Shown: positions 54,356-64,000 of the stretch, one piece after another
How positions within the stretch are numbered: the first letter of the stretch is position 1
Layout of the letters: the number at the start of each line of letters is the position of its first letter
Origin: Crotophaga sulcirostris
Taxonomy: Eukaryota; Chordata; Aves; Cuculiformes; Crotophagidae
DNA length: 64,000 nucleotides
Direction: 5' to 3'
Assembly (NCBI GenBank): GCA_013397455.1
Contig: VYZB01000057.1
Location: forward strand, 2,561,072 to 2,625,071
Position numbers and translations under genes: made by a program
The notes under the pieces: model-generated
Told to the model about the DNA's origin: nothing
Seen by the model: only the letters and a program-made list of their open reading frames with translations
Database searches by the model: none

Positions 54356-55830
54356 ATGATGAGGTCTCCCCTCAGCCTTCTCTTCTTTAAGTTAAACAGT
54401 CCCAGTTACCTCAGCAGCTCCTCACAGGACTTGTTCTCCAACCCCTTCATCAGCCTTGTTACCCTTCTCTGGATGCGCTCCAGCACCTCAATGTCCTCTT
54501 GTAGTGAGGGGCCCAGAACTGCACACAGCACTCGAGGTGTGACCTCACCAGTGCTGAGTACAGGGGCACAACCACTGCCCTGCTCCTGCTGGCCACGCTG
54601 GTTCTGACACAGGCCAAGGTGCCATTTGCCTTCTTGGCCACTTGAGCCACTGATGGCTCATATCCAGTTGGCTGTCAACCAACACCCCCAAGTCCTTCTC
54701 TGCCAGGCAGCTCTCCAGCCATTCTTCCCCACGTCTGTAGCGCTGCATGGGGTTGTTGTGTCCCAAGTGCAGGACTCAGCATTTGCTCTTGTTGAACCTC
54801 ATCCTATTGGTTTCAGCCCATCGATCCAGCCTGTCCAGACCCCTCTGCAGAGCCTCTCTTCCTTCAAGTAGATCAACACTATCACCCAGCTTGGTGTCAC
54901 CCGCAAACTTACTGAGGGTGCATTCAATCCCTTTGTCAAGATGGTTGATAAGGGTATTGAACAGAACTGGACACAGTTCTGAACCCTGGGGAACACCACT
55001 CGTGACCGGCCTCCAACTGGATTTAACTCCATTTACCACCACTCTTTGGGCCCAGCCATCCAGACAGTTTTTCACCCAGCAGAGGGGGTGCCTGTCCAGG
55101 CCAATGGCAGCCAGTTTCTCAAGCAGAATACTATGATAAACAGTGTCAAAGGCTTTACCAAAGTCCAAGTACACCACATCCACAGCCTTTCCCTCATTCA
55201 TTAAACAGGTAACCTTGTTATAGGAGGAGATCGAGTTGGTCTGGCAGAACCTGCCTTTCATGAACCCATGTTGACTGGGCCTGATCACCTGGTTGTCCTG
55301 CATGTGCTGCATGATAGCACTCAAGATGATCTGCTCCATGACCTTCTCCAGTACTGAGGTCTGAGTGACAGTCCCCTAGAGCCTCCCTCTGACCCTTCTT
55401 GTAAATGGGTGTAACATTTGCCAGTCTCCAGTCAAGTGGCACTTCCCCAGTCAGTCAGGACTGCTGGTAGATGACCAAAAGGCATTTGGTGAGCACATCT
55501 GCCAGCTCCCTTAATACCCTTGGGTGGATCCTATCTGGTCCCATAAAGTTGTGTGTGTATAATAGACCAAGGAGGTCTCTAATCAAATCTTCTTGGATTG
55601 TTGGAGCTTCACCCTCATGGTCTTCTGGCTCAGGAGACTGAGTACCCAGAAAACATCTTACCTTACTGTTAAAGACCAAGACAAAGAAGGCGTTAAGTAC
55701 CTCTGCCTTATCCTCATCCTTTGTCACTACTGTTCCCCCTATATCCAGTAAAGGAGGGAGATTCTCTTTGGTCCTTCTGTTGTTGTTAATATACTTGAAG
55801 AAACAAATGAAGAAACATGAAGCATTGAGT
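54356..55830 (-). mobile_element. CR1 LINE, longest copy in the window, RT domain, antisense
   Basis: About 1.47 kb on the minus strand. From right (5') to left it encodes KYINNNRRTKENLPPLLDIG, a linker, DWRLANVTPIYKKGQRE, the RT core ([50 protein letters not shown]), then [15 protein letters not shown] and the thumb-region words up to LKEEKAEGRPH. The longest intact frame is 55339-54776 (187 codons). The catalytic F-A-D-D box reads FAGD, so the first aspartate of the pair is lost. Frameshifts lie on both sides. The right (5') end is truncated near 55830. The left end stops at 54356 without the terminal octamers, lacking roughly the last few hundred bases. Confidence 0.92.
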
Positions 55831-56871
55831 CCTATCAAAGTGAAAACCCTAGCTCAAGGATTGCCTTAGCATGAGATGCCCAAACTTGTCACCTGCAGAG
55901 CCTGTGAGAGGGAAACTTGAGATAAGGAATAACCTACAGTCTGTATCTCAGTGCATAAACAAGAAAAAGGGATTAGTTTCCTTATCTGCACAGAAAAGAC
56001 ACTCTGGCATGAAACTCTGAAGTGAAGTATACTAGAAAGTGTTAAACTACTGCTGCACATAAGTTGGATTTTTGTAAGATTTTTTTTCTGCCTTTTCGTG
56101 TTCAGTGAATGTTTTCATTATAAATAGGACTACTTTCCAGCAAATGGGGCAAGAGTTTTTATCATTATTTTGCTTTTTCTGATTGCAGAACATTCACAGG
56201 ACAAAAAAAGTATGACATATTTCACTATATTTTATACAGAAACTTTTAATGTTGGACAAACCCAGGTGTTTTTATTTAGCTTTTATAAATAGCTTTTATT
56301 TCCTGGCTATAAATATTACGTAGAGTTACTGTTCCACCATTCATCCATCTTGAGTATCGTGGTTAATATGGAAATAAATAATACATGCGTTGGATTTCAC
56401 ATGTTTGAACTTTCTGTTCCCAGAGGGCTGGATTTCCTGCTATTGTTTGTTACAGGTGACTATGTACAGTCACTGCCAATGCTGAAGACCAATGCTGTAT
56501 GAGGTGCTTTTTGTTCCAGTACCTGCAGAGCCAGACTTCAGAGTACATCCTTCTGTTTGGGTTAGTAGTGGAAAAATAGAAAATTCTCTTTTCTTTTCAT
56601 GGAAAGACTTCCTTCACTTTGAAATCAATGTCAACTTTTTTATGTGATTAAGAGTTAATTCCTTAAGTGAGTGTCTGGGGAGACAGTTTGTCATGCTGAG
56701 GTAAAAAAGAAAAGCAATGAGCTGTCTGGATTTTCAAACTAAAAATAAGTCCTGACCACGTGTTCTTTACAAAATGGCAGATACAAAATTATTTTCTCCT
56801 CTGTGTCCTGACAGATGCCTTCTTTCACCTGTGTGCTACAGCTACCATTCACTTGTGGTGACCACAGTGTG
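55831..56871. other. intergenic spacer between CR1 copies
   Basis: AT-rich DNA with no gene or repeat that I can support. Confidence 0.5.
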
Positions 56872-57288
56872 GCGAAGGGGCTGGAGAACAAGACTTTCAA
56901 GGAGCAGCTGAGTGAATTAGGGTTGTTTAGCCTGGAAAAAAGGAGGTCGAGGGGAGACTTCATCACTGTCTACAACTACTTGAAACGAGATTTTAGTGAG
57001 GTGGGTGTTGGTCTCCTCTCCCAAGTGACAGGTGATAGGACAAGAGGAAATGGCCTCAAGTTTTTCCAGGGGAGATTCAGACTAGATATTAGGAAAAATG
57101 TCTGAAAAAGGTGGTCAGGCTGTGGAACAGACTGCCCAGGGAGGTGGTTGAGTCACCATCCCTGGAGGTGTTTAAAAGACAGGTAAATGAGTTTCTCAAG
57201 GATATGGTTTAGTACTGGATAAGTGTGGTTGGACTTGATGATCTCAAAGGCCTTTTCCAACCAGGTGATTCTATGATTCTATGATTCC
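56872..57288 (+). mobile_element. CR1 LINE 3' end, complete terminus
   Basis: The + strand reads [47 protein letters not shown] and RFRLDIRKN before a frameshift near 57100. It continues with the untranslated tail 'ggacttgatgatctcaaagg' (57231-57250) and ends in tandem octamer-like units (gattctatgattctatgattcc, 57267-57288), the hallmark CR1 3' terminus. 5'-truncated at about 56872. The intact tail shows that it inserted in + orientation. Confidence 0.93.
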
Positions 57289-58604
57289 ATTCTAGTTTCC
57301 ACTTGTATGAATGCAACTAGACTGTGCTTGGTGCATCTTTGGTTGTGAAAATGACACAGTAAAATGTAGTTTGCTTTGCTATGAATGCACGAGTTCAGAA
57401 CAGATCTGCTCAAGAAGATGACAGAACAGCAAATACTGCACTAATGGTGGGAAGAGAACATGTCTTTCAAATATATAGTCTGCTTTTTTCAAAATGAGCA
57501 CCACTTCCTAAGTGCTGTGATTAGCACCTGCCATTGATTGCTTGTTACATTTTGGGATATTCACAAACTTAGACACTGTAGTTTAGTTATTCTGGCTGAG
57601 AACTGGACACGAATCTCAATGGAAATACAGTTCTAATTGATAACATGCATAGAATCTGTTTTGCAAAGAGGAGTGTGCAGCCTAATCTCTGTGCAAGTGT
57701 GACATTTCTCCAGCTTGTGGAAACTGCTCATATTTGCTTCAGAATCTCTCTCAGCCACAATCAGTGAATACAGAAGGAGCAACTCAGTTTTACTTCTTTT
57801 TTTCCATTACTACTTATCTGCTCTACAGCAGCAAATCTGCATTCATGGAGATGTGTGATACTCTCGGTCCTGGTACCATAAACTCCTTGGAACAAAAACT
57901 GTTCTCTGTGTTAGCAGAGGCTAACACAAAGTGCACACATCCTGATTTCATTGTATTGTTGCAGTCAGATTACAAATATCATTCACTTTTAGCCAAAAGA
58001 GTTGATAACAAGTACTTATGCTTTCCTATTGCTAGCAAACAAGATAATCCTGTCAAATAAGTTATCCATTTCAGGAATGTTCTCTTATTATCTTGTATTT
58101 ATCTCTTATTAGTTGAAGGGTTAGTCACATCCAGGAGACCAAATATGAATACTTAGAGAAAAAACATCACACTTCAATAGAGAAGACTGTCTTTCCTATA
58201 GAAGTTGTAAATGACGTTCCGGAAGAGATGAACTGTCTTGCATTCTATGGACTAATATCAAATAAATAAGAAAAAAAAAAGAGCAGGTTTGTTTCAATTA
58301 ATATTGTAGGTTATAACAACTGACAATATATCCTCTTGAGTCTTTTTACTTTTCCACAGACTCTTACTGACCTCACTTTTACGAGGCTCTATAGAGTTTT
58401 CGCGAGACGAATGCTAGGCAGATGTCATAGAGAAGCATCAGAATGAAAGGCCTAAAGATACGCAGTGATGTACTCTTGCTTTATCTTCAGATTCATTTCT
58501 TCCCCATAAATCATTGCAGAGGATACAGTCACGCTAATTATTGAATGTTAAGCTAGTGGATTGCTTGGGTTAACTAAGGAAAGCGAATTTATCCTCTCTT
58601 TCCC
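57289..58604. other. intergenic spacer between CR1 copies
   Basis: No supported feature. A 108-codon open frame at 57734-58060 (+) has no family I recognise and opens within AT-rich DNA. Confidence 0.5.
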
Positions 58605-59170
58605 TGCAGAAAAGGACCTGGAGGTGTTGATTGACAGCCAGCAGTGCGCTCAGGTGGCCAAGAAAGCCAACAGCATCCTGGCTTGTATCAGAAATGGTAT
58701 GGCCAGCAGAAGTAGGGGAGAGATGCCTCGAATACTGTGTCCAGTTTTGGGCCCCTCACTACAAGAAAAACAATGAGTTGCTGAAGTGTGTACAAAAAAG
58801 GGGCAACGAAGCTGGTGAAGGGTCTGGAGCACAAGTCTTATGAAGATCGGTTGGGGGAACTGGGATTGTTGATCCCAGAGAAGAGGATACTGAAGGGAGA
58901 CCTTATTGCTCTCTACAACTACCTGAAAGAAGGCTGTAGTGAGGCAAGCATTGCTCTCTTCTCCCAACTGACTAGCAATAGGACAAGAGGAAATGACCTC
59001 AAGTTGTATCAGGGGAGGTTTAGATTGGATATCAGGAAAAATTTCTCCACTGAAAGAACGGTGACATTTTGGAATAGACTGACCAGGAAAGTGGTGGAGT
59101 CACCATCCCTGGAGGTGTTCAAAAAACATGTAGACATGGCACTTCTGGGCATGGTTTAGTAGGTGTGGTG

Positions 59171-59935
59171 GTATCACAGTATCACAAGGTTGGAAGGGAC
59201 CTCTGAGATCATCAAGTCCAACCTATAAGCCAACACTAACACCATCCCATCACCTAAACCATGGCACTCAGTGCCTCATCCAGTCTTCCCTTAAACACAT
59301 CCAGGGTCGGCGACTCCACCACCTCCCTGGGCAGCGCATTCCAGTGGCCAATCACCCTTTCAGTGAAGNNNNNNNNNNNNNNNNNNNNNNNNNNNNNNNN
59401 NNNNNNNNNNNNNNNNNNNNNNNNNNNNNNNNNNNNNNNNNNNNNNNNNNNNNNNNNNNNNNNNNNNNNNNNNNNNNNNNNNNNNNNNNNNNNNNNNNNN
59501 NNNNNNNNNNNNNNNNNNNNNNNNNNNNNNNNNNNNNNNNNNNNNNNNNNNNNNNNNNNNNNNNNNNNNNNNNNNNNNNNNNNNNNNNNNNNNNNNNNNN
59601 NNNNNNNNNNNNNNNNNNNNNNNNNNNNNNNNNNNNNNNNNNNNNNNNNNNNNNNNNNNNNNNNNNNNNNNNNNNNNNNNNNNNNNNNNNNNNNNNNNNN
59701 NNNNNNNNNNNNNNNNNNNNNNNNNNNNNNNNNNNNNNNNNNNNNNNNNNNNNNNNNNNNNNNNNNNNNNNNNNNNNNNNNNNNNNNNNNNNNNNNNNNN
59801 NNNNNNNNNNNNNNNNNNNNNNNGTTGAGCTTCCTGTCAACCAGCACTCCCAGGTCCCTTTCCGCCTGACTACTCTCCAGCCACTCCGTTCCTAGTCTAT
59901 AGCTATGCATGGGATTGTTGTGTCCAAAATGAAGT
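59171..59935 (-). mobile_element. younger CR1 LINE copy nested in the older one, contains the N gap
   Basis: On the minus strand the 3' end is at the left (octamer-like units 'gtatcacagtatcacaag', 59171-59188), followed by 'ggacctctgagatcatcaag' (59199-59218) and the protein end [20 protein letters not shown]...[13 protein letters not shown]. After the unsequenced stretch the copy resumes with HSYRLGTEWLESSQAERDLG and VLVDRKLN (59823-59910), upstream in the element. Both ends of the gap therefore belong to the same CR1, and the missing piece should be its middle. The clean, intact reading frame on each side suggests a relatively young copy. 5'-truncated near 59935. Confidence 0.9.
59369..59823. 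other. assembly gap (455 N)
   Basis: A run of N from 59369 to 59823. It lies wholly inside the nested minus-strand CR1, so it most likely reflects a repeat that could not be resolved. Open frames that run through it have no meaning. Confidence 0.99.
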
Positions 59936-60018
59936 TGAAATGGTGTTGGGCTGGTGATTGGACTGAATGATCTTAGAGGCCTTTTCCGATTTTCATGATT
60001 CTATGATTCTATGATTCC

Positions 60019-61859
60019 TATCTCATATTTAGATGCTAAAGGGGATACCCTAGTTTTTCTGTCTTTTGGCCATGCTCTCTCTAGCTCACATCTTGAGATA
60101 CTCCTCATAAATTTTCAAGATTAAAAGAAAAATATAGCTTATGAATGGGTTTGCAAGCAGCAAACATCAACTCTCTGTGTGTGTGTGCGCACACGCATTT
60201 GTGTGTTATGAAAAGAATGTTTGTGGAAAGGCATGTAAATTACAAAGGATAGTGTCATTGTTTATAAGTTATTTCCTTTAATGAGTACTTCTGTTGAAAT
60301 CCAGATGGTGCTTTGAGAATTTTCTGCTACTGAAAAAAAAGAACTCCCTTCCTCTTGGCTGTGTTATGTCCTTGCACCACACCTGGGAGTGACGCTGGTC
60401 ACATTCCTGTTGCCTGGCTTTGGATCTGAATGTTCCACCATGTTATCATAATGTGGATGCTCAGCTCAAGTCCCTGAGACGATGCCCTTCTCCTCTCTGG
60501 GACATAAGCAGCATGCTGTTGTTGAACTCTAACATCCTTTCTATGTTTCACCCTTTCCCCATCTGCTGAAATACTCTCTGCAGACTTGCCAGAGAAGAGG
60601 AAGAAAAAGTGAAGACTGCCTGGGCACGTACTGAGTAATTTCCTGATTTAATAAGTGAAGCTTGAGAATCTTGTTAGTTTGTGTTACTATTTTGCAAGTA
60701 GTAAACCAGCAATATTTTTAGAAACAAATGAGGAACAAGGATTCAAATTTAGTTTTGCTTCCAGTGTTTTCAGTGTTTGTCAGGTTCATGAGAGTCTCCT
60801 GGGAGTCCAAACTAGGTTATGACAATACGACAGCATATTGTTTCATTTAGTCAAGAACAACCTTTCAGCAACCCAGATTCCCACATGTTTTCCTAACACT
60901 ACAATTGCAAACAAGTTGAAACTACTTTTAAGTTAGGGTAGGAAACTAACTGGAAAGCAGCCATTAGTACTTCCCAGCTGCCTAGCCCAGAAGCAGGGGA
61001 GGCTGTCAAATCCATAGGGAGAGCAGGAAGCACGGCAGCAGCATGCGTGCAGGGCACATGAACCGACACCATCATACTTAAAACATATGCCCCCATGTGA
61101 CAACACTTTCACAACGGCGTGGAAGGAAGTAGGTCACCTTCTCTGCTCATCTCAATAGATGATCCACAGTCATGTTAACAGAGTTGATCCAACTTAGAAA
61201 ACATGGATTGAATTTTCTGGATGGGTATCATGGTGTGTCACTGGCACGCAATCAGAAATGTAGGAGGGTTTTCATTGCATCACCAGCATACCACACTCTC
61301 CAGCTGGGTGGTCCTTGGAGGTCTGCTGCCAACAAAAGTTCAGATGCAGACCTGTTAGCCAAAATAGTGGTGAGAGCTACTAAACCTTCACTTCAGTGAG
61401 CTGTTACGTCAAGTATTGGACAATAACATGTATTCCTTAACAGCCAGTGAAGAAAAGCAATTACTTCTAAGCTGCTATTTGCCTCCTTAAGACATTTGAA
61501 AAAAGTCAGCTAAACTGTTTCTTAGAGGTGTCTATCATTCTCTATGGATTATACAGGAAGGTATTTCAGATGGAAATCTTTATGGTGGGTGATGCAGAGA
61601 TGTCTATATTGCATTGAGAAAAAGACTAGAGATGAGGATTCAAAAGGAAAGCAAACCTAAATTCAGCAATTCACTTACCTGGACTCAGATCAATATATAT
61701 GTTAAAACTCATTGTTAAACCGTGGCCTGACCAGGGAATGGAAATGGAAGGAAAGGCATGGTGGAGTCACAGAAGGCAGAGCAGGGACATCTTTTGGGGG
61801 TTACTGAATTCAGTAGACCCGCAGAGGAGAGGTTGCCTCAGCTCAATGTCCCAGGTACA
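60019..61859. other. intergenic DNA with a short alternating (TG)n tract
   Basis: No gene recognised. A purine-pyrimidine alternating tract at 60176-60198 contains the perfect palindrome gtgtgcgcacac (60183-60194). Short open frames at 60899-61096 (-) and 61172-61399 (+) have no known family. Confidence 0.5.
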
Positions 61860-62497
61860 GTTCTGGTGTGATCACTGCCCCACTCAGTGTGGCGTCATCC
61901 ACAAACTTGCTGAGGGTGCACTCAGTCCCGCTGTCTATATCATCAATGAAAATATTAAACAGCACTGGTCCCACTATGAACCCCTGAGGGACACCGCTTG
62001 TCGTGGGTCTCCATTTAGACATCAAGCCATTGACCCCTACTTTCTGAATCCGACCAATTCCTTATCCACTGAACAGTCCACCCACAATTCCCGAGGGAAC
62101 TGGTTGATGTGGTAGCCTAGCCACTCTCCATAGTATTTGAAAAGTCATGGCAGTGAGGGGAAGTGCCTTGTGACTGGAAGAAGGGCAACATCGTGCCCAT
62201 TTTTAAAAAGGGTACTGGGAACTAGAGACCTGTCAGCCTCACCTCTGTGCCTGGGAAGATCATGGATCCTAGAAGCCATGCTGAAGCACATGGAGGACAG
62301 GGAGGTGATTTGAGACAGCCAACGTGGCTTCTCCAAGGGCAAGTCCTGTCTGACCAACCTAGTGGTTGGAGTGACCGCATCAGTGGACATGGGAGAAGCA
62401 ATGGATGTAATCTATCTGGACTTCTATAAAGCCTTTGACACAGTCCCCTACAACATCCTTCTCTCAAAATTGGAGGGCTATGGATTTGATGGACTGT
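61860..62497 (-). mobile_element. CR1 LINE with its 5' part inverted (two opposed segments)
   Basis: Left segment 61860-62084 reads on the minus strand: [41 protein letters not shown], the RT region with its two catalytic aspartates kept. Right segment 62088-62497 reads on the plus strand: the element sequence before it, starting 'gagggaactggttgatgtgg' (62093-62112), then DWKKGNIVPIFKKG, a broken stretch, and [20 protein letters not shown] up to EGYGFDG. The right segment stops at 'gatggactgtg' (near 62497) and the left one starts at the complement of 'gaacagtccaccc' (62071-62083), so the two abut in element coordinates with about ten bases shared. The element's 3' end is missing beyond 61860. 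Confidence 0.85.
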
Positions 62498-63084
62498 GTT
62501 TCACCACCTGCATTGTAAAAAATTTCTTTCTTATATCTATTTGGATTTTAAACTCTTTTAGTTTTGCATTTCAAGTGCAAGAAACTTCAGTCTCCTATTT
62601 CATGTGTCAGATCAGTTAGAGAATGTGAGTAGTAGAAGGAAATCAGGAGTCTTGTTCACACTTTGAACAATCTACTCTTTTGCTTTGTTTCTTGTTCAAA
62701 TTGCCTCTTTGTGTGCTGAGCTTTCAACTTATTAACACGTGTACCTGGATAGCTGAGGAGAAATCCACTGAATGGTGACTCTCATAGCAGGTACTGCAGA
62801 GGTGAGGTTAGTCTCAGTTGGATTGACCCTTGGAGAGTTTCAGTGGTGGAGAACAGTACTGATAGGGCCTTGGTCCTGTGCCACTGACTCTGACTAAAAC
62901 TTGAGTATTAATAATAATTCTCTGTGTGTGCAGGTACATGTGTGTGTAGATCTACATACATTCACCTCTTAGCTATCCAAGGAATTTGACGTGTCAACAC
63001 AGTCTTCTCTGCCCTTGGCCAGCCTCTGTTCTCTGAACCCCCTCTCCCCAGTAATTTCACACGTCTATTTAGAGAATGTTTATG
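62498..63084. other. intergenic spacer, nothing recognised
   Basis: AT-rich spacer with a (TG)n stretch near 62922-62947 joined to a 12-bp perfect palindrome tgtagatctaca (62945-62956). No gene seen. Confidence 0.5.
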
Positions 63085-63830
63085 AGGCCTCATTGCATTT
63101 CTCTGAACTGTCTCCACTGACCCATTAATTTTGTTCTGCATTGCTCAGAACTAGGCATGATAACGTGTCCTCAAGGCATTACCGGTGACAAGTGGAGCAT
63201 GTGGATAACCTGAGCTTGCTAGACTGTGCATCCTAGTATAAGATATACGGTTCGCCTTTTTGAGTAATGCCACATTTACCGCTCATGTTCAGTCTGTGAT
63301 CCACTATGAACTCCTAGTGTTTGCACTATTCCTTGCTCGTTCCCCATCTGAAGTTTGTGCTGCTGCCGATATCACCTGGTGTATTTTTCCCTCTTAAACA
63401 TCCTCCTAACTGTTTCAAGCTGTTTCCTGAGTTTGTCGAGATCATTTGAATTTGAACCCTGCCCTCCGGTATGCGTGCATTTCCCCTCATCTCTGTACAG
63501 TCTTTAAATAATGTCCTGGTTATTATCAAAGAGATTGAATAGGACTGGACCAGCACAAGTCCTCTTGATACATTCTTCCACTTTAACTGTACCATTGACA
63601 GTCCAAGTATGCTTTTTGCATCAGTTCGTATCCTTTATCTGTAGCAGCAGTTTAATCTAGTCTAAATTTAAAAAATGTCTGAGAAGCATCATATGGATTA
63701 CTGTTAAGGCTTTACTGAAGTAAACAACAGTGACTACTACTGCTTTGCTTCCATCCACAAGACCTGTCACTCTGCATAGAAGAAAATTAGGTAGATTTGA
63801 AATTATTTATCCAGATAGGTCCCCATTCTT
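63085..63830 (-). mobile_element. ancient CR1-like LINE relic, antisense
   Basis: Read on the plus strand, the words follow the reverse complement of an old CR1-type element in order: 'ctcagaactaggcatgataa' (63145-63164), 'accgctcatgttcagtctgt' (63279-63298) with gatccactatgaactcctag after it, 'gagatcatttgaatttgaac' (63439-63458), 'tattatcaaagagattgaat' (63521-63540) and aggactggaccagcac, then gctttactgaagtaaac and tccatccacaagacctgtcac up to gaaaattaggtag (about 63790). The last block matches the RT region. Substitutions and deletions are heavy and no useful frame remains, so this copy is much older than the others. I recognised it from word order, without alignment. Confidence 0.72.
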
Positions 63831-64000
63831 AAAAAAAAAAGGAAGAAATACAATCTTGAAATTATTCCGTTGCCTTGACCCAAGTTTTCCAAAGTCATTA
63901 GCTTAGACTATAATGATTGCCTTTTTATTTCACAACACACTTTCAGCCCAACTGGAGACAGAGCCAGTATAAACTATGGTGATGCTTCTTGATTACATCA
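63831..64000. other. window end, possible continuation of the relic
   Basis: A poly-A run (about 63831-63840) and AT-rich sequence follow. It may contain further decayed CR1-like sequence, but I cannot support it. Confidence 0.35.

Larger units (their letters stand above)
58605..60018 (+). mobile_element. CR1 LINE, older sense copy interrupted by a younger CR1
   Basis: Two segments belong together: 58605-59170 and about 59936-60018. The first reads AEKDLEVLIDSQ, QVAKKANSILACI, then a near-complete C-terminal frame (58788-59159: [20 protein letters not shown] through [20 protein letters not shown] to a TAG stop). The 3' tail breaks off at 'aggtgtggtg' (59161-59170) and resumes after the inserted copy as 'tggtgttgggctggtgattg' (59941-59960), then gatcttagaggcc and the terminal gattctatgattctatgattcc. 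The order and the tail fit one CR1 split by insertion, so this host copy is the older. Confidence 0.9.

Noticed and set aside
57734..58060. 108-codon plus-strand frame
   Set aside because: No recognised motif and no splice or promoter context; not supported as a gene.
59254..59910. Long open frames across the N gap on both strands
   Set aside because: Most of each frame is unsequenced N; only the flanking CR1 words are real.

Overview
The window looks like bird genomic DNA, low in gene density. The reasons are one vertebrate gene with classic split-exon structure (a fatty-acid-binding protein), AT-rich spacer DNA, and about eleven fragments of CR1, the LINE retrotransposon that dominates avian genomes. 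I recognise no SINE family, LTR retrovirus, tRNA or rRNA gene, CRISPR array or bacterial-type operon. The species cannot be named from what I can see.

Layout. Positions 1-300 are a CpG-dense, very GC-rich block, probably the edge of a CpG-island promoter. A CR1 fragment follows at about 315-772. Exons 2, 3 and 4 of a FABP5 (epidermal-type fatty-acid-binding protein) gene lie on the + strand at 2971-3143, 4504-4608 and 4741-4791, with the 3' UTR and an AATAAA signal at 4973-4978. Exon 1 was not found and should lie upstream of position 1. A second CR1 sits antisense in intron 2.

From about 5.0 kb to 54 kb no gene is recognisable. This is AT-rich intergenic DNA with two decayed CR1 scraps (18.3 kb and 21.2 kb), a GC-richer unidentified block (23.25-24.5 kb), an imperfect palindrome that may be an old repeat (about 48.98 kb), and scattered short duplications. 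No second FABP gene is visible downstream of FABP5.

From 54 kb to the end the window is CR1-rich. It holds a convergent pair of CR1s (53,985-55,830), a 3'-end copy (56,872-57,288), and an older copy (58,605-60,018) split by a younger opposite-strand copy that contains the only assembly gap (N, 59,369-59,823). It also holds a CR1 whose two halves are inverted relative to each other (61,860-62,497), as in LINE 5' inversion, and a very old antisense CR1-like relic (63,085-63,830).

FABP5 is the only protein-coding gene I can support. All other long open frames are CR1 coding remnants or chance frames. I did not find a convincing undescribed biological system. The most informative structures are the CR1 rearrangements and the FABP5 exon details.
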